A stretch of DNA of 35,548 nucleotides from Pseudoselenomonas ruminantium (lineage in GTDB: Bacteria; Bacillota; Negativicutes; Selenomonadales; Selenomonadaceae). This document shows, one piece after another, positions 7,868 through 15,450 of the stretch (position 1 is its first letter; every line of letters starts with the position of its first letter). The stretch is taken from contig SVBZ01000027.1 in NCBI GenBank assembly GCA_015058575.1, forward strand, positions 1-35,548. Direction: 5' to 3'. The position numbers and the translations under genes were made by a program. A model generated the notes under the pieces. The model made no database searches and was not told the origin of the DNA. It saw only the letters and a list, made by a program, of their open reading frames with translations.

Positions 7868-7899
7868 ATTATAGCACATAGTGAAAAAAATGCTATATT
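7868..7899. promoter_or_regulatory. Back-to-back extended -10 promoters of the toxin-antitoxin locus
   Basis: The minus-strand TGCTATAAT and plus-strand TGCTATATT elements (hexamers at 7868-7873 and 7894-7899) form an inverted repeat about an A-rich centre. Both have the extended -10 TG. The -35 regions are weak and each overlaps the other promoter's -10, so polymerase binding may be mutually exclusive. Confidence 0.6.
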
Positions 7900-7939
7900 G
7901 TTTCGCTGTGCACCTCTCAACGGAAGGGAGGGCCGTTCT

Positions 7940-8029
7940 ATGCGTTTCTTAACCCTGTTGCGTGACTTCCTGCTTTCTCTGATTGCAGGCTTAGCCGCCA
8001 ACTATTTATTCACCGTGCTGATGAAGTAG
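7940..8029 (+). CDS. Small hydrophobic peptide, predicted type I toxin
   Basis: A 29-codon frame begins MRFLTLLRDFLLSLIAGLAA and ends with LMK. It is a single predicted membrane helix with an N-terminal Arg/Asp pair and a C-terminal Lys, the look of Fst/holin-like type I toxins. A strong AAGGGAGGG (7924-7932) lies 7 bases before the ATG. It sits in the loop of a small stem (AACGG 7919-7923 with CCGTT 7933-7937), so translation may be structurally controlled. The start codon is inside a 16-base direct repeat (7939-7954) of the sequence copied into the 5' end of the divergent antisense RNA. It has its own promoter and terminator. I cannot place it in a named toxin family; the call rests on peptide type and RNA architecture. 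Confidence 0.65.
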   Translation: MRFLTLLRDFLLSLIAGLAANYLFTVLMK

Positions 8030-8076
8030 TACAGCCGTCAGTAAATACCTCGGGCAAAGGTCAGCCGTAGAGGGGG

Positions 8077-8108
8077 AAAAGCCGTCCAAGACCAAATGGG
8101 CGGCTTTT
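8077..8108 (+). terminator. Terminator of the toxin mRNA
   Basis: Arms AAAAGCCGTCC (8077-8087) and GGGCGGCTTTT (8098-8108) pair with one G-U wobble around a 10-base loop that contains GACCAAA (8090-8096). The antisense-RNA terminator carries the same heptamer on the opposite strand, so the two RNA loops are complementary over seven bases. Confidence 0.8.
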
Positions 8109-8131
8109 CGTTTACCTCCATAATCCCTGCC

Positions 8132-8160
8132 TTGCCAGCGCCGCCATTTGTGTTTATAAT
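8132..8160 (+). promoter_or_regulatory. Promoter of the nadABC operon
   Basis: TTGCCA (8132-8137), exactly 17 bases, then TATAAT (8155-8160): a near-consensus sigma-A promoter. The expected start falls near 8167, inside the palindrome at 8163-8192. Confidence 0.8.
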
Positions 8161-8162
8161 GT

Positions 8163-8192
8163 TATTGTCTACTGTCATGACAGTAGACAATA
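8163..8192. promoter_or_regulatory. 30-bp perfect palindrome, likely NAD-repressor operator
   Basis: The half-site TATTGTCTACTGTCA (8163-8177) is followed directly by its exact reverse complement (8178-8192). It begins 3 bases after the -10 box and covers the expected transcription start, so a bound protein would block initiation. NAD genes in other bacteria are repressed by NiaR, NrtR or NadQ. I cannot assign this site to one of them by sequence, and no such repressor gene is in the window. Confidence 0.75.
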
Positions 8193-8224
8193 TTTCATAC
8201 TTTACACATAAATGGAGAGAAACT

Positions 8225-9133
8225 ATGGAAGATATTGTTGAGGAAATCCTGCACCTGAAGCGTGAGCGCAACGCCGTCATTCTTGCGCATGTCTATCAGC
8301 CCGAGGAAATCCAGGAAATCGCCGACTTCACGGGCGACTCGTTTGCCTTGTCGCGGCAGGCAGCTGCAACCGATGCCGATACCATCGTATTCTGCGGCGT
8401 CCGCTTCATGGCGGAAACGGCCAACATCCTCTCACCGGACAAGGTCACGCTGCTGCCAGCCGCCGATGCAGGCTGCCAGATGTTCACCGATGCCCTCGAA
8501 AGTCAAGTGCGGCAGGCACGTGCTGACCATCCTGGCGCACTGATTGTTTCCTATGTAAATACACCGGCCTCGGTCAAGGCCATGAGCGACATCTGCTGCA
8601 CCTCCTCGAATGCTGCGGCTGTCGTCGGCTCGCTCCCGGAAGATAAGGAAGTCATCTTTATCCCCGACCAGAACCTCGGCGCCTGGGCCGAGGAGCAATG
8701 CGAGCGCCCGCTGCTCAAATGGCGCGGCGGCTGTCCGATCCACGCGAGCCTTACAGTAAACGACATCCGCCTGGCCAAAATCAAATACAAGCAGGCCCTT
8801 GTCCTCATGCATCCCGAATGCCGTGCCGAGGTACGCAAGCTCGCCGACTATGTCGGCAGCACGAGCGGCATCATCCAATATGCCGAAAAGAGCGACGCAT
8901 CCGAGTTCATCATCGCCACCGAGCAAGGCGTGCTCTATGAACTTTTGGAGCGCTGCCCCGGCAAGAAATTCCATCTGGCCTCGCGCCATCTCCTCTGTCC
9001 GAATATGAAAAAGACGACGCTTGCCAAGGTACGCGATGCACTTGCCAATATGGAACCGCGCGTCGTCGTCCCGCCCGAAATCCGTGAGCGCAGCGCCGCC
9101 GCGCTTACGAAAATGTTGTCTATAAAGGGGTAA
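8225..9133 (+). CDS. nadA: Quinolinate synthase
   Basis: NadA condenses iminoaspartate with dihydroxyacetone phosphate to quinolinate, the second step of de novo NAD synthesis, using an oxygen-sensitive 4Fe-4S cluster. The 302-residue product has the three expected cluster cysteines: Cys84 in DAGCQM, Cys170 in GGCPIH and Cys258 in LLCPNMKK. This is the compact NadA form. The frame stays open upstream to 8096, but the ATG at 8225 has GGAGA just before it and lies downstream of the promoter and palindrome. Earlier starts would be at or before the transcription start. It is the first gene of nadA-nadB-nadC; the nadB ribosome binding site overlaps its last codons. Confidence 0.95.
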   Translation: MEDIVEEILHLKRERNAVILAHVYQPEEIQEIADFTGDSFALSRQAAATDADTIVFCGVRFMAETANILSPDKVTLLPAADAGCQMFTDALESQVRQARADHPGALIVSYVNTPASVKAMSDICCTSSNAAAVVGSLPEDKEVIFIPDQNLGAWAEEQCERPLLKWRGGCPIHASLTVNDIRLAKIKYKQALVLMHPECRAEVRKLADYVGSTSGIIQYAEKSDASEFIIATEQGVLYELLERCPGKKFHLASRHLLCPNMKKTTLAKVRDALANMEPRVVVPPEIRERSAAALTKMLSIKG

Positions 9134-9141
9134 TACGAACT

Positions 9142-10788
9142 ATGCAACGTTATCTGATGAACTTCAATACCCGCACCATGGAAACGCGCCGCACCGAATG
9201 TCTCGTCATCGGCTCCGGCGTCGCAGGGCTCACAGCCGCCGTCCAGCTCGCCCGCCATGGCCATCACGTACTGCTCGCCGTCCGCGACACGCTGGCGGAC
9301 AGCAACACGGCCAAGGCCCAGGGCGGCATCGCCGCTGCTTTCGGTGCCGACGACAATCCCGAGCTGCACCTGCAGGACACACTGATTGCCGGCGCCGGTC
9401 TATCCGACGAAGCCGTCTCACGCCTTGTCGTGACCGAAGGCCCCGCAGACATCCGCTGGCTCGCCGAAAACGGTGCCGAATTCGACCGCCAGAAAGACGG
9501 CTCACTCATGCTGGGCCGTGAAGGCTGCCATAGCCGCCACCGCATCGTGCACAGCCACGGCGACGCCACGGGTGCCGAAGTCGCCCGCGCCCTGCGCGCG
9601 ATGGCAGAACGCGAGCCCAATATCCAGCCGCTTGAGGGCTGCTATATCGTCGACCTTTTGACCCACGAGGGCCGCTGCTACGGCGCCACCGCGCTCTGGC
9701 ACGGCCGCAAGCTGGCCTTGCGTGCAACGCATACAGTCCTCGCCACCGGCGGACTTGGCCGCCTGTTCCTGCACACGACGAACCCCGAAGGGGCGACGGG
9801 CAGCGGCATGTCCATGGCGGCCCGTGCCGGAGCCATCCTCGCCGATATGGAATTCGTGCAGTTCCATCCGACGGCGCTTGCCCTCAAGGGTTGCCCGAAT
9901 TTCCTGATCTCTGAAGCCGTCCGCGGGGCTGGCGCCCATCTGCTGAACCTGGACGGCGAGCGCTTCATGCCCGCCTGCCATCCACTGGCCGAGCTTGCGC
10001 CGCGCGATGTCGTCGCGCGCTGCATCTTCCGCGAGATGACCCGCGCCAACGCCACGCATATCTGGCTTGATGCCCGCTGCATCAAAGATGCCGCGCAGAA
10101 ATTCCCGATGATTGCTGCGACCTGCAAGGACTACGGCATTGACATCGAACAGGATCTCATACCGATAGCCCCCGCCGCCCACTATATGATGGGCGGAATC
10201 CGCACCGACCATTGGGGCCGCACGAACATCACAGGGCTCTATGCCTGCGGCGAAGCCGCCTGCACGGGGCTGCAGGGCGCCAACCGCCTGGCAAGCAACA
10301 GCCTGCTCGAGGGCCTGGTCTTTGGCCGCCGCACCGCAACCATCATCGGCAAGACACGCCTGCCGCAAGCTGCAGCGGGACTTTCCTGGCGCGAAGCCGC
10401 GCTTGACGAGACACCGCTGGAATTTACCGCCAAGGACACAGCCCGCAGCCAGCAGATCATGAGCCGCTATCTTGGCATCACACGCACAGCCGCGGCACTC
10501 GATCGCGCCGCACAAAGCCTCACGGAAATCGCGGGGCTCTACGAGGGCTGTGCCGCCAAGACCATCGCCGACCTCGACCTGCGCGCGCGGCTTACCTGCG
10601 GCCTCATGATCGTAAAGGCCGCCCAGCGCCGCCAGGAAAGCCGTGGCGCTCACTACCGCAGCGACTATCCGGATAAGAACGAAGCCCTGCGCCAGCATTT
10701 TTCCGATCAGCTGGCCATCCCCAGCGATGCCCAGACCAGCACCGGAAGCACCGCTGCCAGCGAGATGCTGGCCCCCGCCTTCGCCTGA
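9142..10788 (+). CDS. nadB: L-aspartate oxidase
   Basis: This flavoenzyme oxidises L-aspartate to iminoaspartate for NadA. The family can use fumarate instead of oxygen as acceptor, which suits an anaerobe and the aspartase encoded nearby. The 548-residue product has the FAD dinucleotide motif GSGVAGLTAAV at about 24-34. It also shows the succinate dehydrogenase/fumarate reductase flavoprotein motifs: SNTAKAQGGIAA near 54-65, HRIVHSHGDATG near 133-144, EFVQFHPTAL in the middle, and HYMMGGIRTD then GLYACGEAACTGLQGANRLASNSLLEG in two adjoining segments. Length is normal. The start lies 8 bases after the nadA stop, with AAAGGGG about 11 bases upstream. An internal ATG at codon 13 is possible. 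Confidence 0.95.
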   Translation: MQRYLMNFNTRTMETRRTECLVIGSGVAGLTAAVQLARHGHHVLLAVRDTLADSNTAKAQGGIAAAFGADDNPELHLQDTLIAGAGLSDEAVSRLVVTEGPADIRWLAENGAEFDRQKDGSLMLGREGCHSRHRIVHSHGDATGAEVARALRAMAEREPNIQPLEGCYIVDLLTHEGRCYGATALWHGRKLALRATHTVLATGGLGRLFLHTTNPEGATGSGMSMAARAGAILADMEFVQFHPTALALKGCPNFLISEAVRGAGAHLLNLDGERFMPACHPLAELAPRDVVARCIFREMTRANATHIWLDARCIKDAAQKFPMIAATCKDYGIDIEQDLIPIAPAAHYMMGGIRTDHWGRTNITGLYACGEAACTGLQGANRLASNSLLEGLVFGRRTATIIGKTRLPQAAAGLSWREAALDETPLEFTAKDTARSQQIMSRYLGITRTAAALDRAAQSLTEIAGLYEGCAAKTIADLDLRARLTCGLMIVKAAQRRQESRGAHYRSDYPDKNEALRQHFSDQLAIPSDAQTSTGSTAASEMLAPAFA

Positions 10789-10812
10789 CATCAAAGAAAG
10801 GATTCCATTACC

Positions 10813-11652
10813 ATGAACATACAGAATCTCGACCAATCCCTTACCGCCTGGCTGCAGGAGGACATTGGCAGCGGCGACATCACGACGCTGGCCACGGTGC
10901 CTGCCGAAGCCACGGCCCATGCGATCATCCACGCCAAGGATACGGGCATCCTCGCCGGCGTCGACATCGCCGCACGGGTCTTTTCCCTGCTTGATCCCGC
11001 CCTCAAGTTCACCAAGCAGCTTGAGGACGGCGCACCGCTCACCAAGACCTCCGTCATCGCGACCATCGACGGCCCGGCCCGCGCCCTCCTCACTGGCGAG
11101 CGCCTCGCCCTGAACCTTTTGCAGCATCTCTCGGGCGTCGCCACGCGCACGCATAAGCTTGCTGCTATCGCCGCCCCCTACGGAGCAAAGCTCGTCGACA
11201 CGCGCAAGACCACACCAGGCCTGCGCCTGCTCGACAAATACGCCGTCAGGGTCGGCGGCGGAGCCAACCACCGCCTCGGTCTCTACGATGCCATGCTCAT
11301 CAAAGACAACCATATCCAGGTGGCTGGCGGCATCAAGGCCGCGCTTGACCGCGCCCATGCCTACGCCTCCCATATGACCAAAATCGAGATCGAGGTCGAA
11401 GACCTCGCAGGCGTCGAGGAAGCTCTGGAAGGCGGTGCCGACGTCATCATGCTCGACAACATGGCCCCAGCACAAATGGCCGCAGCCGTAAAGCGCATCG
11501 ACCACCGCGCCATTGTCGAAGCCTCCGGCGGCATCGACGAAACCACTATTGCCGCGGCCGCCCAAAGCGGCGTCGACATCATCTCCGTCGGCGCGCTGAC
11601 GCACAGCGTCAAAGCCCTCGACATCAGCATGGATATCGGCGTAATAAAATAA
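10813..11652 (+). CDS. nadC: Nicotinate-nucleotide pyrophosphorylase (quinolinate phosphoribosyltransferase)
   Basis: NadC converts quinolinate and PRPP to nicotinate mononucleotide, completing de novo pyridine synthesis. The 279 residues show the family pattern: EDIGSGDITT near the N-terminus, ERLALNLLQHLSGVATRT before the barrel, DTRKTTPGLRLLDKYAVRVGG with the substrate-binding basic residues, then LIKDNH, EVEVEDL-type acidic positions, VIMLDNM and VEASGGI. Length is normal. It starts 24 bases after the nadB stop with AAAGGA about 11 bases upstream, and is the last gene of the operon before a clear terminator. Confidence 0.95.
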   Translation: MNIQNLDQSLTAWLQEDIGSGDITTLATVPAEATAHAIIHAKDTGILAGVDIAARVFSLLDPALKFTKQLEDGAPLTKTSVIATIDGPARALLTGERLALNLLQHLSGVATRTHKLAAIAAPYGAKLVDTRKTTPGLRLLDKYAVRVGGGANHRLGLYDAMLIKDNHIQVAGGIKAALDRAHAYASHMTKIEIEVEDLAGVEEALEGGADVIMLDNMAPAQMAAAVKRIDHRAIVEASGGIDETTIAAAAQSGVDIISVGALTHSVKALDISMDIGVIK

Positions 11653-11655
11653 ATA

Positions 11656-11692
11656 ACAGGGAGTAATGACCATTACAGTCGTTACTCCCTGT
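11656..11692 (+). terminator. Terminator of the nadABC operon
   Basis: The arms 11656-11670 and 11678-11692 (ACAGGGAGTAA core) form a 15-bp stem with one mismatch and a 7-base loop, followed by CTTATTTT. It starts 4 bases after the nadC stop and also separates the operon from the convergent accessory pair. Confidence 0.85.
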
Positions 11693-11709
11693 CTTATTTT
11701 CCCGTGCTA

Positions 11710-12276
11710 TTACCGATACTCTTCCTTTAGCAAATCATAGATACTCAACTCACTCTTATCTGATTTTGTTTGATGATACTGGCGAATTACCTGCAACAAC
11801 ATGTTGATATCAGCAAAGTATTCCAGCCAAAAATTGCGGCTTTTTACGCGGTTTCCCATCTTTAAAACAGATTTGCAATACTCACTCGGCTTTATCTTTG
11901 ACTTAGATTGCTGACGAAACGCTGCCGCTTTGCCCTCTGCTATGATTAACAGCATCTCTATCTCAGGTGTTGTACGAATAGTATAAACATCGTGCCGTTC
12001 CGCATACAAAGCACTAAGTTTAAACTTTTCCGAACGAGAATCAAGAATCCTCACCACAATTGCCCGATGCGGAGAATAATCACGATTTAAAAAATCTTGC
12101 TGTATTTCAACCGCTTTTCTTTTTCGAGTTACCTTGTGCCCCACCAAATTCTCACGGCTAAATAACAAACAATTATTATCCAATAAGATATCCATCAAAG
12201 CTTCTTCAGCAGCACCCTCACAAGAGCAAATAACATATTCCGTTTTCAAATCTCCTAAATCTATTATTCTTCGCAT
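11710..12276 (-). CDS. TOPRIM/RloB-like protein, partner of the AAA ATPase
   Basis: An AT-rich gene of 188 codons. Near the N-terminus EYVICSCEGAAEEALMDILL has the shape of a TOPRIM glutamate motif (strand, then EG, then an acidic helix). A later strand ends VVRILDSR, where a TOPRIM or RloB protein would carry its acidic residues, and TTPEIEMLLIIAEG resembles the conserved helix of RloB-like proteins. This suggests a metal-dependent nuclease or effector, but the second acidic motif is not a clean DxD, so activity is uncertain. The start overlaps the ATPase stop by 13 bases, so the two are translationally coupled. Such ATPase plus small TOPRIM pairs occur in phage-defence systems (PARIS, OLD-like). 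I cannot name the system. Confidence 0.6.
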   Translation of the reverse strand: MRRIIDLGDLKTEYVICSCEGAAEEALMDILLDNNCLLFSRENLVGHKVTRKRKAVEIQQDFLNRDYSPHRAIVVRILDSRSEKFKLSALYAERHDVYTIRTTPEIEMLLIIAEGKAAAFRQQSKSKIKPSEYCKSVLKMGNRVKSRNFWLEYFADINMLLQVIRQYHQTKSDKSELSIYDLLKEEYR

Positions 12277-13439
12277 AGGCTATCCTCCAATGCTTGAATA
12301 TCAGCATAGCGAGGTGCCGTTCCTTGAATATAATTAGATAAAAGCACTTCACTTTTCTTCACATCATTGCGATGCACTTCATCTGCATAATTCAATATCT
12401 CTATTCGATCAGGAGTTTCAGGAGCTTTTCTAGTTATGAAAATGTTATCCTTACGATCAACAAAATCCAACAATTCCACATAGTGAGTAGAAAAGATAAG
12501 ACAAGCCCCATGTCTATTGATACGCTCGTCCTTGAAAATATTCGTAATCATACGTACTAATTCTTTGTTTAAATGATTCTCAAGTTCATCGACAATCATA
12601 TAACCACCAGTCTTTAAAATACGTTTGATATAAAACAAAAGATTTTGTCCTTTTATCGTACCAGAGGAAATCATACCGCTAAGTTGCAGTGGACTATGTA
12701 CTATGACTGGCTCATCCCAGTCTTTGAACTTTACCTGATAAGATGCCCCCTTCTCTGTCTTATCGACTTTCAACATATCCAAATTCGAATCAAAGACGTG
12801 TAATGCCGTCACCGGCAAACTTCCCGTTGCCGTCAATACATTTACATCCGTGTAAGGAAGCATTTGATACAAACCAGTCGTATTATCCCTTGTAATAGTG
12901 ATAACAATACTATCATCATCCTTCAGCACTGAGCGAGCCTCTTCCGGCATCGCCGACCGCTGCCGAATCAATTCTCCCGGTTTTAATGCATCCTTCTTTG
13001 AGTGAACTTTTGTTCTATCTTTACAATACAACCACTCATCATCAAAATACAACTCAACTTGATCCAGCTCATCTGCTCCCCTAACACGGATAATAGATTG
13101 TAATTCGTAAAATTTTTCTTTATGATGAAAATCAATCGTCAGCCTAGTTCCATCCGAAATAAATTCCCGTCCATACATAGTCGTATCATTGAGGCTGATA
13201 TTATCCAAGACCACAGACATGGCCAAATAAATCAATTTTAAGGATGATGTTTTGCCCGATGCGTTTATCCCCGCCAAGGACACGATCTTTTGCGTATAGA
13301 TACTTTTGTCAATATGAAACACCTGTGCAGGCTCTGAAACCCGATCAGTCGCCATAAAATTAACTTCAAATTTTTCTCCTTTGAACATCGGCATATTTTC
13401 ATATGCAATGCGCAAGATTCTAACAGAATTATCTATCAT
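12264..13439 (-). CDS. AAA/ABC-type ATPase (AAA_15/AAA_21), putative defence ATPase
   Basis: A 391-residue SMC/OLD-like ATPase. The Walker A motif is GINASGKT at 57-64, a signature-like segment SGMISSGTIKGQN lies near 254-266, Walker B is MIVDELEN from 281 with catalytic Glu, and the switch histidine is in FSTHY near 316-320. No long coiled-coil arm is present, so it is the short OLD/PARIS-AriA style rather than Rad50. The ATG at 13439 has GGGAGGTG just upstream; a GTG three codons earlier would overlap that site. The gene is followed by the overlapping TOPRIM-like gene. Base composition is clearly AT-richer than the nad and pts genes on either side, which suggests horizontal arrival. Confidence 0.8.
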   Translation of the reverse strand: MIDNSVRILRIAYENMPMFKGEKFEVNFMATDRVSEPAQVFHIDKSIYTQKIVSLAGINASGKTSSLKLIYLAMSVVLDNISLNDTTMYGREFISDGTRLTIDFHHKEKFYELQSIIRVRGADELDQVELYFDDEWLYCKDRTKVHSKKDALKPGELIRQRSAMPEEARSVLKDDDSIVITITRDNTTGLYQMLPYTDVNVLTATGSLPVTALHVFDSNLDMLKVDKTEKGASYQVKFKDWDEPVIVHSPLQLSGMISSGTIKGQNLLFYIKRILKTGGYMIVDELENHLNKELVRMITNIFKDERINRHGACLIFSTHYVELLDFVDRKDNIFITRKAPETPDRIEILNYADEVHRNDVKKSEVLLSNYIQGTAPRYADIQALEDSLCEE

Positions 13440-13533
13440 CGTACACACCTCCCAATTTTTATTATATCACGTTGCGTCAATTATAACCACAAAATATGTT
13501 TATATCTACTAATCACAAGGTAAAAACATTACA

Positions 13534-13574
13534 AAACCGCAAGTTTCAAAGTAAAACTTCGAAACTTGCGGTTT
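13534..13574 (-). terminator. Terminator after ptsI
   Basis: Perfect 14-bp arms AAACCGCAAGTTTC (13534-13547) and its complement (13561-13574) enclose a 13-base loop. It lies 40 bases after the ptsI stop. On the minus strand it is followed by a weak T/G run, and it insulates the accessory pair promoter downstream. Confidence 0.8.
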
Positions 13575-13613
13575 AATCATGCAACTATATCCGTACCCGT
13601 CGGTACCTTTTTC

Positions 13614-15326
13614 TTACAGGACTTTTGCCAGATATGCTTTGATTTCGTCGCCATCTTCCATCTTCATGACGTCAGCGAGGATTTCCTTCGCCTTGATGGA
13701 GCTGATGTTGCGGATCTTCTCCTTGACGCGCGGAATGGACGGTGCGCTCATGGAGAGCTCGCTGATGCCCATAGCCATCAGGAGGACTGCTGCATTCGGA
13801 TCGCTGGCCATCTCGCCGCACATACCAGCCCAGATGCCGTTCTCACGTGCGCTCGTGATCGTGCGCTGGATGAGCGTCAAGACAGCCGGGTTGAAGTGGT
13901 TGTAGAGGTACGAGATGCTGGCGTTGCCGCGGTCGCAGGCGAGCGTGTACTGAACGAGGTCGTTCGTACCGATCGAGAAGAAGTCGACATACTTCGCAAG
14001 CACCGGCGTCATGATAGCAGCTGCCGGCGTCTCGACCATGATACCAACCTGAACATCGTCAGCGAAAGCCTTGCCCTCATGCGTAAGCTCAAGCTTAGCT
14101 TCCTCGATGAGCTCTTTGACCTTCTTGAACTCAGCAACGTTGATGATCATCGGCACCATGATGCCGACCTTGCCGTACTTACCAGCGCGCAGGATAGCCT
14201 TGAGCTGCGGCAGGAAGAGATCCTTGCGCTGCAGGCTGATGCGGACGGCGCGGTAGCCCAGGAACGGGTTCTCCTCAGCCGGGATGTTGAGGTACGGCAG
14301 CGGCTTGTCACCACCGATATCCATCGTGCGGATGACGCAGAGATTGCCGCCGCATTTCTCGACAGCTTCCTTATAAGCCTTGAACTGATCTTCCTCGTTC
14401 GGGATGTCCTGACGGCCCATGAATACGAACTCGGAGCGGAACAGGCCAACGCCCTCAGCACCGTAAGTAAGCGCATTGTCGACGTCCATATGCGTACCGA
14501 TGTTGGCCATGAGGTCAACCTTTACGCCATCCGTCGTAACAGCCGGCAGATCCTTGAGCTGCGCATAGTGAGCAGCCATCTCCTGCTGTTTCTTGATTTT
14601 CTCGTTGTACTCAGCCATCTCCGCCTCAGTCGGGTTGATGACAATCTGGCCAGCCTCGCCATCGATGACGACATGGTCGCCATCGGCAATCTTGTCGATG
14701 CGGTCCTCTTTGTTGAGGCCGACAATCGTCGGGATTGCACGGGCCTTAGCGATGATAACAGCATGAGCCGTCGTGCTGCCCGAGCCCAGGAGGACGCCGG
14801 CAATCTTGTCCGTCGGCATACCAGCGATGACCGACGGCTCGATTTCACGGCCGCAGAGGATAACCTTCTCATCGCCGATTTCCGGCTCTTTTACGCCGAG
14901 GATGTACTTAGCAACACGCTTGCCGACATCGCGCAGATCGACGGCGCGGGCAGCGAAATACTCATCTTCCATCGACTCGAACATCTGCGCCTGCTCCTCA
15001 GCAGCCTTGAGGACTGCATGCGGTGCACTGGCGTTCTCGTCGAGTTTCTCCTCGATCTTCTGCGCCATCATCGGATCCTGGACCATCATACGATGAGCCT
15101 CCATGATAGCAGCCTGCTCCGTCATATCCTGTTTCTGCAGGCGCTCGATGCTCTCGCGCAGGATCTCGGCGACAGCCGTCAGAGCAGCCGTAGCCTTCTG
15201 CTGCTCCGTCTCTTTACTCTCCGGCTGGTAGCTCACGAGATAGCCGTCCAGATTCTGGCCAGCCAGCATGATCTTACCCATAGCAATACCGGAAATTACG
15301 CCTTTTCCGCGAATCGTCTCTGCCAT
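13614..15326 (-). CDS. ptsI: Phosphoenolpyruvate-protein phosphotransferase, PTS enzyme I
   Basis: Enzyme I takes phosphate from PEP and passes it to HPr, the first step for all PTS sugars. The 570-residue product matches the family length. The active-site histidine is His188 in GSGSTTAHAVIIAKA. The PEP-binding barrel shows FRSEFVFM, the MDIGGDKPLPYLNIP segment, RAVRISL, GIMVETPAA, FSIGTNDLVQYTLACDR and the C-terminal cysteine region IWAGMCGEMASDP. I chose the ATG at 15326, where MAETIRGKGVISG matches enzyme I N-termini and a GGGGG-rich site lies upstream; the longer open frame would add 24 unrelated residues. It lies 124 bases after ptsH, with a hairpin in the gap that may lower its expression relative to HPr. 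Confidence 0.96.
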   Translation of the reverse strand: MAETIRGKGVISGIAMGKIMLAGQNLDGYLVSYQPESKETEQQKATAALTAVAEILRESIERLQKQDMTEQAAIMEAHRMMVQDPMMAQKIEEKLDENASAPHAVLKAAEEQAQMFESMEDEYFAARAVDLRDVGKRVAKYILGVKEPEIGDEKVILCGREIEPSVIAGMPTDKIAGVLLGSGSTTAHAVIIAKARAIPTIVGLNKEDRIDKIADGDHVVIDGEAGQIVINPTEAEMAEYNEKIKKQQEMAAHYAQLKDLPAVTTDGVKVDLMANIGTHMDVDNALTYGAEGVGLFRSEFVFMGRQDIPNEEDQFKAYKEAVEKCGGNLCVIRTMDIGGDKPLPYLNIPAEENPFLGYRAVRISLQRKDLFLPQLKAILRAGKYGKVGIMVPMIINVAEFKKVKELIEEAKLELTHEGKAFADDVQVGIMVETPAAAIMTPVLAKYVDFFSIGTNDLVQYTLACDRGNASISYLYNHFNPAVLTLIQRTITSARENGIWAGMCGEMASDPNAAVLLMAMGISELSMSAPSIPRVKEKIRNISSIKAKEILADVMKMEDGDEIKAYLAKVL

Positions 15327-15377
15327 TTGTTTCTTTCCCCCTGAAACTATCAAAAAATTACCAAAACTCGCACGAAA

Positions 15378-15420
15378 AGCCCTCCCCCGGCCGCACATCT
15401 TTCGCAGCTGGAGGAAGGCT
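15378..15420 (-). terminator. Hairpin between ptsH and ptsI, likely partial terminator
   Basis: On the minus strand AGCCTTCCTCC (15410-15420) pairs with GGGGGAGGGCT (15378-15388) over 11 bp with two G-U wobbles. The loop is 21 bases and is followed by TTTTCG. It is weaker than the other terminators here, consistent with partial read-through that keeps HPr in excess of enzyme I. Confidence 0.55.
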
Positions 15421-15450
15421 ATTCAATTGTTGCTCTATCGCAGGCTGGAA

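Noticed and set aside
8096..8224. N-terminal extension of nadA
   Set aside because: The extension would start before the nadA promoter and inside the toxin terminator; NadA proteins start near the ATG at 8225.
9502..11673. A 723-codon open frame on the minus strand
   Set aside because: It is antisense to nadB and nadC, lacks a ribosome binding site and reads as low-complexity Gly/Ala/Asp sequence. Such long shadow frames are usual opposite GC-rich genes.
15327..15398. N-terminal extension of ptsI
   Set aside because: The extra 24 residues overlap the intercistronic hairpin and do not resemble enzyme I; MAETIRGKGV has its own ribosome binding site.
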